A DNA stretch of 64,000 nt, from NCBI GenBank assembly GCA_958295845.1, contig OY282376.1, positions 248,001-312,000 of the forward strand, in the 5' to 3' direction. A program made the translations under genes and the position numbers. The notes beneath the pieces are model-generated. The model saw only the letters and a list, made by a program, of their open reading frames with translations, ran no database searches and had not been told where the DNA came from. Below are positions 35,849 to 45,356 of this stretch, in pieces. The stretch's first letter is position 1. The number at the start of each line of letters is the position of its first letter. Source of the DNA: Caldilineaceae bacterium. GTDB lineage: Bacteria > Chloroflexota > Anaerolineae > Caldilineales > Caldilineaceae.

Positions 35849-38437
35849 ATGAAAGCCGTAGTCATGGCCGGCGGTGAAGGCTCCCGCTTGCGCCCCCTGA
35901 CGATTGGGCGCCCCAAGCCGATGGTCCCCCTGGTTGACAAGCCGGTCCTCGGTCATATTCTGGAGTTGCTCAAATATCACGGCATTACCGAGATCGTCAT
36001 TACGCTCCAGTATCTGCCCTCCGTGATCCAGGACTTCTACGGTGACGGCAGCGCCCTCGGTCTCAATATCACCTATGTCGTCGAGGAGATGCCTCTCGGC
36101 ACCGCCGGCGGTGTCAAGAACGCCGCCGCCCATCTCAACGAAACTTTTCTCGTTGTCAGCGGCGACGCCCTGACCGACTTCAACCTCCAGGCCGCCGTCC
36201 AGCACCATCTCACCGTCGGCGCCCTCGCCACGCTCGCCGTCTATCACGTTCCCAACCCCCTCGAATACGGCGCAGTCGTCAGCGACGAAGACGGCCGCAT
36301 CACCCAGTTTCTCGAAAAACCGGATTGGAGCACCGTCCGCTCAGACCGGGTGAACACCGGCATCTATGTGCTCGAACCGGCCGTACTGGACTATATCCCC
36401 GATGGCGCCGCCTATGACTTTTCCACCGAGCTTTTCCCCGATCTCCTGCAACGGGGGCAGCAGCTGCAGGCCTACGTGGCCGAGGGCTACTGGTGTGATG
36501 TCGGCACGATCAACGAATACATGCGCGCCAGCGCCGACCTGATCAGCGGCAAAGTCTGGCTGCCCCAGCCCCTCGGCGCAACCGCGCCGGCCGAAGCTGG
36601 TGAACCATCCAATCCGGAGGCGGACGGCGGGCGAAATGGGCCCCTGCCCGCAGGCGCGCGCCCGCGCGGCGACCTGATCCTGGGCGCCGACGTGGAGATT
36701 GCCCCCGATGCACAGATTATCGGGCCGGTCTATCTCGGCAACGCCGTCAAAATCAAGGAGGGCGTGACGATACAGGGGCCGTGCGTGGTCCGCGACTACA
36801 CCATCGTCGACCGCTATAGCCGCCTGGAGAACTGCGTCGTCTGGCGCAACACCTACATTGGGGAGACCTGCGAGCTGTTGGGGGCGATCGTGTGCCGCCA
36901 GTGCAGTCTCAAAAGCGGCACGATCGCCTATGAGGACGTCGTCATCGGCGACAACTGTGTGCTGGACGAGAACTGTGTTGTGCACCCCGACGTGAAACTG
37001 TGGCCGAACAAGCGCATTGAGCCGGGCGCGGTGGTGCGGGAGAGCATCATCTGGGGCAGCCGCGGCCGCCGCTCCCTTTTCGGCAGGGCCGGCGTCAGCG
37101 GCGTTGTCAATGTTGATATTACACCCGAATTCGCCGCCAAGCTCGGCAGCAGTCTTGGCGCCAACCTCCCGCGCGGCAGCTACGTCGTCATCAACCGGGA
37201 CTCACACCGCAGTTCCCGCATGCTGATACGCGCCCTGATGAGCGGCCTCTCCAGCGCCGGCGTCGACGTCTGGGATCTCGGCGAGGTGCCCGTACCGGTC
37301 GCGCGTCATTTCATCCGCACGCACCCCGCTGCCGCGGCCGGCGTGCACGTTCGCCTCAGCCCCCTGGACCAGCGTGCCGTCGACATCCGGTTCATGAACA
37401 ACCAGGGCCTCGATCAGAGCCGGGCCTCCGAACGCTCCGTCGAACGCAGCTTCTCGCGCGAAGACTTCCGCCGCGCCTTCCTCGACGAAGTCGGGCAGAT
37501 CGACTATCCTGCCGACCCCACCGAAGGCTATCTCGAGAGTTTTCTCGCCAGCGTTGACCAGGAAAGCGTCCGCGCCGCCGGCCCCCACGTCCATCCTCAG
37601 ATCGTTGTCGACACCTCCCACGGCCTCTGCGGCGATACGCTGTCGACCATTCTCAACCTCCTCGAAGTCGACTACCTGCCCTTGAATGGACCGATGCTGG
37701 GCGCGCTGCGCGATCAGTTCCGTCATCAACTTCAGCATATGGCCAAAATCATGGGCGTCCTCAGTGCCGGTGTCGGCGTAAAACTGGACGTCGACGGCGA
37801 AAGGGTCTTTCTTATCGATGAGAAAGGGGTCGTGCTGGACGATCTGACGGCGGCGTTACTCCTGTTGGAGCTGGCCATGCACGCCAATCCCGGCGCCAGG
37901 GTCGCCCTGCCCGCGGTGTTGCCGCGCGCCTTCGAGACGGTCGTGAACCGGTACGGCGGTCAGATCGTTTCCACACAGAACGATCTGCGGGACCTGATGC
38001 GGGCGGCGAGCGAGGATGTGTTGTTCGCAACCGATGGAGCGGGCCACTTCATTTTCCCCGATCTGCAGCCGGTTTCTGACGGGCTGCTGGCGACCGTGCG
38101 GCTGCTCGAATACCTGGGCCTGCGCCAGGCAGCGGTCAGTGAAATCGTGGCCGGCCTGCCTCATTTCTTTATGGCGCACCACCGGGTTGACTGCCCGTGG
38201 GAAGCAAAAGGAACGGTCATGCGCCTCCTCAATCAGAGCTATCAGGGGGATGGCGTCGTCACGATCGATGGTCTGAAGATCCACTTCGGGGCCGAGGAGT
38301 GGGTCCACATCGGCCCCAACCCCGAACAGCCTCTCTTCGAAATACGCGCCGAAGCCGCCGACTCTGAACGGGCCACCGCCCTGGTCAAGGAGCACGGTGA
38401 TCAGCTCCTGCAATGGATCGTGGCCAGCGACATCTAG
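35849..38437 (+). CDS. Sugar-phosphate nucleotidyltransferase / phosphomannomutase fusion
   Basis: 862 residues with three parts. 1-230 is a nucleotidyltransferase ([29 protein letters not shown]). About 280-400 is a left-handed beta-helix with hexapeptide pattern ([19 protein letters not shown]). About 420-860 is a phosphohexomutase-like part with the phosphoserine loop [11 protein letters not shown], the metal loop KLDVDGERV and [10 protein letters not shown]. In known phosphohexomutases the metal loop is usually DGDxDR-like; the Glu here is a departure, so activity of that half is less certain. Such fusions make GDP-mannose-type or similar precursors for surface polysaccharide. Confidence 0.88.
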   Translation: MKAVVMAGGEGSRLRPLTIGRPKPMVPLVDKPVLGHILELLKYHGITEIVITLQYLPSVIQDFYGDGSALGLNITYVVEEMPLGTAGGVKNAAAHLNETFLVVSGDALTDFNLQAAVQHHLTVGALATLAVYHVPNPLEYGAVVSDEDGRITQFLEKPDWSTVRSDRVNTGIYVLEPAVLDYIPDGAAYDFSTELFPDLLQRGQQLQAYVAEGYWCDVGTINEYMRASADLISGKVWLPQPLGATAPAEAGEPSNPEADGGRNGPLPAGARPRGDLILGADVEIAPDAQIIGPVYLGNAVKIKEGVTIQGPCVVRDYTIVDRYSRLENCVVWRNTYIGETCELLGAIVCRQCSLKSGTIAYEDVVIGDNCVLDENCVVHPDVKLWPNKRIEPGAVVRESIIWGSRGRRSLFGRAGVSGVVNVDITPEFAAKLGSSLGANLPRGSYVVINRDSHRSSRMLIRALMSGLSSAGVDVWDLGEVPVPVARHFIRTHPAAAAGVHVRLSPLDQRAVDIRFMNNQGLDQSRASERSVERSFSREDFRRAFLDEVGQIDYPADPTEGYLESFLASVDQESVRAAGPHVHPQIVVDTSHGLCGDTLSTILNLLEVDYLPLNGPMLGALRDQFRHQLQHMAKIMGVLSAGVGVKLDVDGERVFLIDEKGVVLDDLTAALLLLELAMHANPGARVALPAVLPRAFETVVNRYGGQIVSTQNDLRDLMRAASEDVLFATDGAGHFIFPDLQPVSDGLLATVRLLEYLGLRQAAVSEIVAGLPHFFMAHHRVDCPWEAKGTVMRLLNQSYQGDGVVTIDGLKIHFGAEEWVHIGPNPEQPLFEIRAEAADSERATALVKEHGDQLLQWIVASDI

Positions 38438-38497
38438 CGACATCTGAGACGCCGACGCCGGCGCCGCCGACCGCAGAGGAAGCGGGAGGCCCGCGCC

Positions 38498-41347
38498 CTA
38501 TTCGTCCTGCTTCAGGCCCGGGATGAACACATGATACAAATAGCTGACTACGGCTGCCCCGTCGTTGCGAGCACTGCTACTGGGTGTGCTACCGCTGGGT
38601 GCGCTACCGCTGAGCGTACTTTCGCTGGTTGAATCGTTGCTGGTTGAATCGTCGCCGGTTGAATTGCCGCTGCGTACCCAGACGCGCAGCCGCTGGCTGC
38701 TCGAATAGTTGCCGGCATTGTCCTTTGCCCAGTAGCGGACATTGTGAATGCCGTCCTCCGAGATTGTGAACGGCTCGCCGTAAATTTCGACCGGCCCGTC
38801 GTTGAGGACATAGGCGATTCCCCAGACGCCGCTGGTGGCGTCTGCGGCTTCCAGGGTGACTTGGACGGTTCCGCTGAACAGCCCGCGCGCGCTGACAGAG
38901 GGCGTAGCCGAAGAATCCTGCTGTCCGGTAGAGCCGCCGCCCCCTTCGTTCGTGGTGTCGGATGTCAACTGCACGGCCTGGGCCTCAACAGTCGGCGCGG
39001 TCCGGTCGACGCGCAGCTGGCCGGAACTGCTTTCCCCTTGCAACCCGGAGCGATCTTTGGCCCGAAAGCGCACAGTGTAGGTGCCGTCAGCGAGGTCGGT
39101 CAGGGACGCTGACAGCTTCTGCGCGGCCTGGGGGTCGTTGGGCTGGCTGAAAACGGCGCTCTTCTCCTCGTCGTCCAGCAGCAACTGTCCGCTGGTTGAA
39201 TCCAACCCGCTGTTAAAGTCCTGCACAGGGACCGAAATCAGGACAGGCAGTCTCGTCCACCAGCCCTGCACGTGCTCCAAATCGCCGAACACAGGCGGCT
39301 GTTCGCTGCCGAACTCGATCTGTTTGGTGACGACCGGGCTCGCATTTTTGGCGCTATCGAATGCGATCGCGGAAACCGTTGATACACCGCTATTGGGAAG
39401 CGGCCAATCGATCGTCGTTCTTGACGATATGTCTTGCCACTGCCACAGCTGTACCCGGTCCAGGGCCAGGTCCACATCCCCGAACCATTTCACGCGGAAC
39501 TCGATCCCTTCGACCGGGTTAAACAGATGAAAATCGACGGGAATCTCGACGTATTCGTTCGCGTCGGTGAAGTCACTCGCCCAGATGTCGCGCAAACCCA
39601 GGCGCAAAGTCCCCCCCTTGTCGGTCACGTCCAGATGGGCGATGGGCTCGTCAGGCAGCACATTGTCGTCATCGTCGTCGTCAGGTTCACCGCGGCGCAG
39701 GCGGAAAAGCACGCGGTAGGTGGCATTGTGGGGGATGTCGGTTGCGTAAGGACCGTACCACCAGCCCAGCTCATGGTCATCGGCGCGCGCTTCCACGGCG
39801 CGATTGCCGTCGGCCTCGGCATCGTCCACAGCCTCCCCGGTGGTGCTGTAGAGGTCTTCCCCCTGCCAGACCCAGTTGTTGCTCAGGCCGATCAGCGCGT
39901 CCGTTTCCGGGACGGCGAGCGTGAGCGTGGCCCGCTGCACCTCCACCGCTGACGGCGCCTCGAATGTCGGCGCAGAGGGCGGGTCCCAGTCTACCTGCAG
40001 CGCTTTCTGCTCCTGCAACGCGTTGCTGAGCGTCAGGGAAGCTGTGATTGTACTGCCGCTTGTGATATCGGCGCTGCGCAGCCAGACACCGCGGATCGGC
40101 AGGGAGTCCGGGCCCGGGTCGAGGTCGACCGTGCCCGACAAGGGCTCCGCGGGCACGAGCGCGTCCCAGCGCAGACCGCCGGCTGGGAAATAGCCCTTCA
40201 GGGACAGGCCGATCAGCCCGCCGATCGCCTGTGTCGGCTGGCTGGCATTCTGTAAGGTGACGTCCGTGTAGTAGTGGCCGAGAATCTGGCGATAGGTCTG
40301 GCCGGCCTTGGCCCGCCGGACGCCGCCCCACTGGCTGAGGCCGTAGCCGTGGCCCCAGCGAACTTCACCCAGGCCGGTCTCGTCCGGCACCGCCTGCAGA
40401 TAGGGGACCGCCGGGTTGGTGAGCGTCGGGTGGCTGTTCTTGGCGCTGTACATGGCGATGATCGGCGCCCTCGTGCTGTCGCCCGAGTAAGCCAGGTACT
40501 GGCCGGCCGTACTGCTGACCGCCGTGTCCGAGGCAGCGAAACGGTTGTTGCACATCATCTGGAAATTGGCCCAGTCGGTCACGTCATAGTAGCGCCGGTT
40601 GCGCCGGATCTGGTACCAGGCATAGGTGCGGGTGGCGATGGCCTGCGCGGCCAGCGCTTCCTGTGGCCAGGAGATCGGCACCTCCGCGGGGACGGAGCGG
40701 GCCACATACTCTTCGAATGGGATCACGTCCACTTGCCAGTCGGGAACGTTGCGGCAGCCGTTTTCCGGATGATGGGCCACACGGATCGTCGCCGGGTAGG
40801 TCAGCGACGCAGCTTCCACAGATTCAGCATCCACGCCCTCTGGATTGTCGTCCGGCTGCAGGTTGTCTTCGCGTATGATCGATCTGTCGCTGGTGTCGTA
40901 CAGAGCGGATCGAATCCCGTTGGCTTCCAGTTGATCGAAGCGCAGCCGGTTGCTGCGTCCCGTCTGCCAGCGCGGGTTGTGACCGGGGATGCGTTCGCGC
41001 ACGCGTCCGGTGGCGCGCTCGATCACATAAATCTCCGCCAGCCCGATCGTCTCTGTTCCCGTGGGCACGACCGTTATCGCCATCAGGGTGCCGTCAGGGC
41101 TGATGCGGGGTCTGCCGAAATGGGAGCCGGCGCGTTCCAACACAACCTCTCCCTCGATGGATAAGGTCTGTAAGATGGGGGAGCCGGAGAGTTTTATGTC
41201 ACCCGGCAGACTGCCCCCATCAACGTTCTGCGGGGCAAGCGTCAACCACGGCGCCAAACGCGGGCCGATCACGTCGACTAATACGCCGAGTGACGCGATG
41301 AGGATGCCGACCACGAGGAGGCGGCGTAAAGGTGATCTTGACAGCAT
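38498..41347 (-). CDS. SpoIID/LytB-domain surface protein
   Basis: 949 residues. An N-terminal membrane helix (LLVVGILIASLGVLVDVIG) is followed by the SpoIID/LytB domain (about 195-380: VDVIPFEEYVARSVPAEVP, WPQEALAAQAIATRTYAW and GHGYGLSQWGG). In the sporulation protein this domain is a peptidoglycan lytic transglycosylase; in non-sporulating Chloroflexi its target is probably the cell wall or a surface polymer. Three or more beta-rich modules follow, the last Ig-like (SGVWGIAYVLNDGPVEIYG). A Ser/Thr/Gly-rich stretch near the C-terminus (STSNDSTSESTLSG) is coded by short tandem repeats at about 38565-38665. Confidence 0.82.
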   Translation of the reverse strand: MLSRSPLRRLLVVGILIASLGVLVDVIGPRLAPWLTLAPQNVDGGSLPGDIKLSGSPILQTLSIEGEVVLERAGSHFGRPRISPDGTLMAITVVPTGTETIGLAEIYVIERATGRVRERIPGHNPRWQTGRSNRLRFDQLEANGIRSALYDTSDRSIIREDNLQPDDNPEGVDAESVEAASLTYPATIRVAHHPENGCRNVPDWQVDVIPFEEYVARSVPAEVPISWPQEALAAQAIATRTYAWYQIRRNRRYYDVTDWANFQMMCNNRFAASDTAVSSTAGQYLAYSGDSTRAPIIAMYSAKNSHPTLTNPAVPYLQAVPDETGLGEVRWGHGYGLSQWGGVRRAKAGQTYRQILGHYYTDVTLQNASQPTQAIGGLIGLSLKGYFPAGGLRWDALVPAEPLSGTVDLDPGPDSLPIRGVWLRSADITSGSTITASLTLSNALQEQKALQVDWDPPSAPTFEAPSAVEVQRATLTLAVPETDALIGLSNNWVWQGEDLYSTTGEAVDDAEADGNRAVEARADDHELGWWYGPYATDIPHNATYRVLFRLRRGEPDDDDDDNVLPDEPIAHLDVTDKGGTLRLGLRDIWASDFTDANEYVEIPVDFHLFNPVEGIEFRVKWFGDVDLALDRVQLWQWQDISSRTTIDWPLPNSGVSTVSAIAFDSAKNASPVVTKQIEFGSEQPPVFGDLEHVQGWWTRLPVLISVPVQDFNSGLDSTSGQLLLDDEEKSAVFSQPNDPQAAQKLSASLTDLADGTYTVRFRAKDRSGLQGESSSGQLRVDRTAPTVEAQAVQLTSDTTNEGGGGSTGQQDSSATPSVSARGLFSGTVQVTLEAADATSGVWGIAYVLNDGPVEIYGEPFTISEDGIHNVRYWAKDNAGNYSSSQRLRVWVRSGNSTGDDSTSNDSTSESTLSGSAPSGSTPSSSARNDGAAVVSYLYHVFIPGLKQDE

Positions 41348-41556
41348 GGTTGCAGTGACTGGTGACCGGTCGCTGGTGTCCGAATATGTATGCTTTCCAC
41401 GAACTGCTATCCTTTATTGTAACAGGAACACAATAATTCCTGCATTTGCCTTTGCGGCAAAGTGGGGGGTACAATCGCAAAGGTGAGGGTATCAGTTCCT
41501 ATGGGCCCCCCGATTTCGGGCCGCCGGACATCTCAGTCCCGTGACAGGCGGCGGAC

Positions 41557-42279
41557 TTGTCAGGGATCAATTGGGTGAACGATCACTTCCGCTTCCCGAT
41601 CTTATCCTCCTCTCCACTGGAAACTCAAAATCTCGGCGAACTGCTGGGGCGGGCGATCCGTTTACCGCAACCGCCAGCCGTCGGCGAGCGGCCGCGAACC
41701 GCCGGCGCGGTGATCGGTCTGGTGGGCGATCTGGGCGCGGGCAAGACGACCTTTGTGCAGGGTCTGGCCAGAGGACTGGGCCTGAAGGCGCGCATTACCA
41801 GCCCTACATTCACCCTGATCAACGAATATACCGCCGCGACAGAAGACGTGCGTCTGTTCCACGTGGATAGTTACCGGCTGTCCGCCGACAGCGAGTCCAT
41901 GGCCGGCGAGATGTACGGATTGGGCCTGGATGAGATTCTCGACATCGTCGAGGAGGAGTCTTTCGACGACCGCACGCGCCCGCCGCACACTGCCCCCATG
42001 CGCCATGTCGTTGTTATAGAATGGGCTGACCGCCTCGGCGCGTTGCTGCCGGCCGACCGGCTTACGGTCCGCTTCGACAGCGGCGTAGACGGACAGACTT
42101 CAGTGGACTCCGATCAGACGCGGCAGCCGTATGAAGCAACCAACGATCGACCGCGCACAATGGACGGTAGCGGTTCCGAGCGGAGGCTGTCCTTCTGTGC
42201 GACCGGCCCCCACAGCGGGGCTTTGCTGTCGGAAATGCGGACTGCGATCGACCGTATCCAGCGGCGAGAAGCCATTTGA
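41557..42279 (+). CDS. tsaE: tRNA threonylcarbamoyladenosine biosynthesis ATPase TsaE
   Basis: 240 residues, longer than the usual about 150. The core has [20 protein letters not shown] (Walker A), the [10 protein letters not shown] signature, LFHVDSYRL and [18 protein letters not shown]. TsaE works with TsaB, TsaC and TsaD to make t6A37 on ANN-decoding tRNAs and is essential in most bacteria. The extra 60 residues at the C-terminus are not recognised. The TTG at 41557 gives the longest protein; a start nearer the core is possible. Confidence 0.9.
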   Translation: MSGINWVNDHFRFPILSSSPLETQNLGELLGRAIRLPQPPAVGERPRTAGAVIGLVGDLGAGKTTFVQGLARGLGLKARITSPTFTLINEYTAATEDVRLFHVDSYRLSADSESMAGEMYGLGLDEILDIVEEESFDDRTRPPHTAPMRHVVVIEWADRLGALLPADRLTVRFDSGVDGQTSVDSDQTRQPYEATNDRPRTMDGSGSERRLSFCATGPHSGALLSEMRTAIDRIQRREAI

Positions 42280-42297
42280 TGAAAGCGAACTGTTAGT

Positions 42298-42735
42298 ATG
42301 GAGGCGCCGATGGGGTCCAATAGCAGCCAGGTGAAGCACTGGATGACGCCGAATCCGCATACCTGCCACAATGAGGACTCCCTGGCAGACGCCCGCGACC
42401 TCATGGCGGAATACCACTGCCGCCGTCTGCCCGTCGTGGATGACGACGGCCATCTCATCGGCATCGTCAGCTTCGGTGATCTGCGCCAGGCGGCCCCGTC
42501 CAGTGTCACCACGCTGAGCCTGTTCGAGATCAACTATTTCTGGGCGAAGCTGCCTGTCAGCGACGCCATGACCACCGATCCGGTTACCGTTGCGCCGGAC
42601 AGCTCGATTGACGTCGCCTGCCGTCTGATGCTGGACTGCAGGATCGGCGGTCTGCCTGTGGTTGTAGAACGCAAAGTCGTTGGCATTTTCACCACGACCG
42701 ACGTATTGCGCTATGTCGTTGAGCACTCTTCCTAG
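42298..42735 (+). CDS. CBS-domain protein 1
   Basis: 145 residues with a pair of CBS domains (KHWMTPNPHTCHNEDSLADA and SDAMTTDPVTVAPDSSIDVA), each ending in the GIVS/GIFT-type strand. CBS pairs bind adenosine ligands (AMP, ATP, SAM) and act as energy or metabolite sensors. It is preceded by TsaE on the same strand and followed by another CBS pair; no enzyme domain is attached. Confidence 0.85.
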   Translation: MEAPMGSNSSQVKHWMTPNPHTCHNEDSLADARDLMAEYHCRRLPVVDDDGHLIGIVSFGDLRQAAPSSVTTLSLFEINYFWAKLPVSDAMTTDPVTVAPDSSIDVACRLMLDCRIGGLPVVVERKVVGIFTTTDVLRYVVEHSS

Positions 42736-42810
42736 ATTGGCCTCTGTCTCGTGGCCGGTTCTGCCCTCACTCTGGGGCGGGTGACTGGTCACCGTATCAT
42801 GGAGTCATCA

Positions 42811-43278
42811 ATGCACCTCAGATTGGTAAGCGAAATCATGAGCGCGCCGGTAATCACGATTGATCCGGATGCGCTGGCCGTGGATGCCGCGGGGATGATG
42901 GAGGAAAACAATGTGCGCCGCATCATTGTCATCGACGGCGACGGCTACATGTGCGGGATCGTCACGGACGCCGATGTTCTGGAGGCGGAAACGGCCGAAA
43001 GCGTGGCCAGCCGCTACGATCCGGGCCTTGACGAGGTGTGGCTGACGGTGCGGGATGTGATGACCTCCGACGTAGTTGCGGTCGGGCCGGAAGCATCAGT
43101 CGGCCAGTTGGTGGAGAAGTTGATGGAGACCAAGATCGGCGGCGTCCCCGTGGTCCAGGCGGCCGACGGCAGCGGCGGAAAATACCTGCCCATCGGCATC
43201 GTTACCGAGACCGATATCTTTCGCCTGATCAGCGAAGCATGGCGCGCCGACGAAGCGTCGAACTCCAGCGATTCGTAA
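42811..43278 (+). CDS. CBS-domain protein 2
   Basis: About 155 residues from the ATG at 42811, preceded by GGAG seven bases upstream (the frame is open from 42751). Two CBS motifs: VSEIMSAPVITIDPDALAVD and VRDVMTSDVVAVGPEASVG, ending GIVTETDIFRLISEAW. It differs clearly from the neighbour at 42298, so this is an old duplication rather than a tandem copy. Likely a cytoplasmic nucleotide sensor with unknown partner. Confidence 0.85.
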   Translation: MHLRLVSEIMSAPVITIDPDALAVDAAGMMEENNVRRIIVIDGDGYMCGIVTDADVLEAETAESVASRYDPGLDEVWLTVRDVMTSDVVAVGPEASVGQLVEKLMETKIGGVPVVQAADGSGGKYLPIGIVTETDIFRLISEAWRADEASNSSDS

Positions 43279-43612
43279 AGCGCTGCCTCTACCCCCTCAA
43301 ATAAGCCGTTCTCCACGCCCCTACGTGGATCAAAGCATTCAAGGTGTCAACGTGATTCTGCGCGCCCTTTCGCGAATTAAGAAACGCAGGCAGCAACCAA
43401 GCCACAGCCCTCAATCCCCCTAAGCAAAAAGCCCACTCACCACTCACCACTAACGCATCACCATACTGATGGGCTATTAATGTTTGCACGATTTAGCGGG
43501 GATGGATATAGTAGGAGAACGAAGAATATTTCAATGAATTGAATTGGTTCCTCAAGTGAATTAGTTAGAAATAGGAAAAGTAATTCAGAGGATGGCCTAC
43601 AAGGTGACGGAA
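43279..43612. other. Intergenic before the tRNA
   Basis: No gene seen. A CCACTCACCACTCACCAC repeat tract occurs at 43432-43461, and the next 150 bases are AT-rich compared with the surroundings. Confidence 0.4.
43432..43461. repeat. CACTCACCACT intergenic repeat
   Basis: Tandem CCACTCACCACTCACCACTAAC words, part of the dispersed family. Confidence 0.5.
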
Positions 43613-43689
43613 GGGCCTGTAGCGCAGACGGTTAGAGCACAGCGCTGATAACGTAGGGGACCGTGGTTCGAGTCCCCGCAGGCCCACCA
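43613..43689 (+). tRNA. tRNA-Ile (GAT), degenerate
   Basis: 77 bases including an encoded CCA. Acceptor GGGCCTG/CAGGCCC is perfect, the anticodon loop CTGATAA gives GAT, and the T-loop TTCGAGT is standard. However three stems each carry one mismatch: D-stem GCGC/GAGC, anticodon stem CAGCG/CGTAG (A-A), and T-stem CGTGG/CCCCG (T-C). A functional tRNA rarely shows all three, so this may be a decayed gene. It is not next to an intact rRNA operon. Confidence 0.7.
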
Positions 43690-43769
43690 ACGTGTCCCCC
43701 GTACCAAAAACTCCGCCTTTCAGGGCAACCTCGGCAATCGGAAGGTTCAGTTGACAAAGGAGTCTAGCC

Positions 43770-44846
43770 TTGCCAAGTGTCACAAAAAGCCAAGTGGAGG
43801 TTATAACGGCCGTCCGGCCCCGTACGCGCAAAATGGCGGAATATGCCAAGAGGGCGGAGGAAGCGGGCTGGCATGGCATCGGGATTCTTGATAATCAGAA
43901 CCTGTGCGGAGACATTTACGTTGCTCTGGCGTTGGCTGCTTGTAATACGGAGCGGATCCAGCTGAGCACGGATGTGACGAACCCGGTGACCCGCCACCCG
44001 GCGGTGACAGCGGGGGCGATTGCGAGCATTCAAGAGGCGTCGGAGGGGCGAGCGGCGCTGGGAATCGGGCGGGGGGATTCGGCGCTGGCGTTCGTCGGAC
44101 ACGCTCCCGCCTACGTCAGCGTAATGGACAGCTACCTGAAAGCCCTGCAGGCCTACCTGAAGGGAGGTAGCGTAGCCTTCGATGACCTGCCATACTGGCG
44201 CGACATGGCCCCTCGCGCTGATACGCTGAAGCTGGCGGACGCCCCCGCCGACAGCAGGCTCAGATGGCTCGAACCCCGCGACAAGAAGGTGCCCGTGGCC
44301 GTTGCAGCGAGCGGGCCGAGGGTGATCGGAACCGCGGCGAGACACGCCGACATTGTCATGTTGGCGTTGGGGGCAGACCTTGGGCGGCTGGGGTGGGGAT
44401 TGGAGCAGGCCCGAACCGCGCGTCGTGAGGCAGGGCTGGAGCCGGACGGAATCCGGTACGGCGCGTATCTGAACATCGTGTGCCATCCGCAGGTGGAGGC
44501 GGCCCGGGAGATGGTCCAATTCCTGGACACATTCGTGCGGTTTTCGGTGATGCACGGGAAGACGCATGGGCCGGTAACGCAGGCGGAGAAGGAAGCTCTG
44601 ACGAACCTGCACAAGGAGTACAACATGCGGGACCGCACCGTATCGGTTGTTCCCCCCGCGGAGTTCGTGGACCAATTTGCGATTGTCGGTCCACCGGAAA
44701 CGTGCATCAGACGGATCCAGGAGGTCATCGACCTGGGGATAGACAGGATAGTGGTGCTGGGCCCGACCGTGGATGCAACCGATGATGAGGAGAAGCGGTG
44801 CGCGGAACTGTTGGTGCAGGAGGTGCTGCCGGCATTTTCGGGGTGA
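43770..44846 (+). CDS. LLM-class flavin-dependent oxidoreductase
   Basis: 358 residues, a luciferase-like TIM barrel of the F420/FMN-using superfamily. Family signs are AYVSVMDSYLKAL, VAVAASGPRVIGTAARHADI and VPPAEFVDQFAIVG. It is related to methylene-tetrahydromethanopterin reductase-like proteins. A TTG at 43770 is the start, with AAAGGAG about 10 bases upstream. A gene of this class often oxidises small organics; the substrate is unknown. It lies between the degenerate tRNA and the first 23S relic. Confidence 0.88.
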   Translation: MPSVTKSQVEVITAVRPRTRKMAEYAKRAEEAGWHGIGILDNQNLCGDIYVALALAACNTERIQLSTDVTNPVTRHPAVTAGAIASIQEASEGRAALGIGRGDSALAFVGHAPAYVSVMDSYLKALQAYLKGGSVAFDDLPYWRDMAPRADTLKLADAPADSRLRWLEPRDKKVPVAVAASGPRVIGTAARHADIVMLALGADLGRLGWGLEQARTARREAGLEPDGIRYGAYLNIVCHPQVEAAREMVQFLDTFVRFSVMHGKTHGPVTQAEKEALTNLHKEYNMRDRTVSVVPPAEFVDQFAIVGPPETCIRRIQEVIDLGIDRIVVLGPTVDATDDEEKRCAELLVQEVLPAFSG

Positions 44847-44939
44847 GGTCCAGGCCCGCCAGGCGCGTGGTCGGTCGGGGTGGGAAATCTGGCTGTTCGG
44901 CTGCTTGACGCCTGAAATAGCGTAGTGCTGGCTCATCAA
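44847..44939. other. Intergenic, no gene
   Basis: Short stretch before the 23S relic; no coding or structural signal seen. Confidence 0.3.
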
Positions 44940-45090
44940 GAACTGATGCGAAAAGCTGCGGGGCGTTGTGGTAAGGCTGCGATCCGCATATATCCGAATG
45001 GGGAAACCCGCACACCAGATATGGCTTTAGCGGAAACTACTCAGCCATAACTAACTCGCGATCCTGAATGAGGCGAGTAAAGGTACTCTC
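44940..45090 (+). pseudogene. Relic of the 23S rRNA 5' domain
   Basis: GATCCGCATATATCCGAATG followed by GGGAAACCC matches the near-universal domain I segment (GATATCCGAATGGGGAAACCC form) of bacterial 23S rRNA. Upstream, CTGCGGGGCG...GTAAGGCTGCGATCCG and downstream TGAATGAGGCGA correspond in order to the flanking 23S segments. Only about 150 bases of the roughly 2900 are present, so it is a dead fragment. Confidence 0.6.
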
Positions 45091-45110
45091 TCAACTCTCT
45101 GCTCTTTTAT

Positions 45111-45220
45111 GGGCGGTCGGCCGCAAGCGGCCTCCCTTGTGCAGGGGCTGCGCCCCCGCAACGCCCCGCCCTGGCTAGCCACCTTGTTTACTCTCCCCCA
45201 GCAACGTGTCTAGCCAACAG
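45111..45220. repeat. Dispersed hairpin-bearing intergenic element, copy 2
   Basis: GGGCGGTCGGCCGCAAGCGG, then CTTGTGCAGGGGCTGCGCCC and CCGCAACGCCCCGCCC, GCTAGCCACC, and the tail GTGTCTAGCCAACAGT. The tail matches copy 1 exactly. It contains GGCCGCAAGCGGCC and AGGGGCTGCGCCCC hairpins. Confidence 0.8.
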
Positions 45221-45299
45221 TGTCACCTCCCCCTCTTGCCGCCTCAACCCACCGACCATCGACCGCTAATCTCCGGTGTTCCCCTGGCGACTGGTGTTC

Positions 45300-45336
45300 C
45301 ACTGAAAACTAAGAACTGAAAACTAAAAACTGCAGT
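45300..45336. repeat. AAAACTG-type intergenic repeat
   Basis: Five degenerate ACTGAAAACT/AAAAACTG words, 20 bases past the 3' end of the E1-beta gene; same type as 14315 and 56205. Confidence 0.6.
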
Positions 45337-45356
45337 TCCGACCGTGTCTGCGCATT

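Noticed and set aside
43565..43879. Minus-strand frame containing GLEPRSPTLSALCSNRLRYRP
   Set aside because: Well-known artefact of translating the antisense of a tRNA; not a gene.
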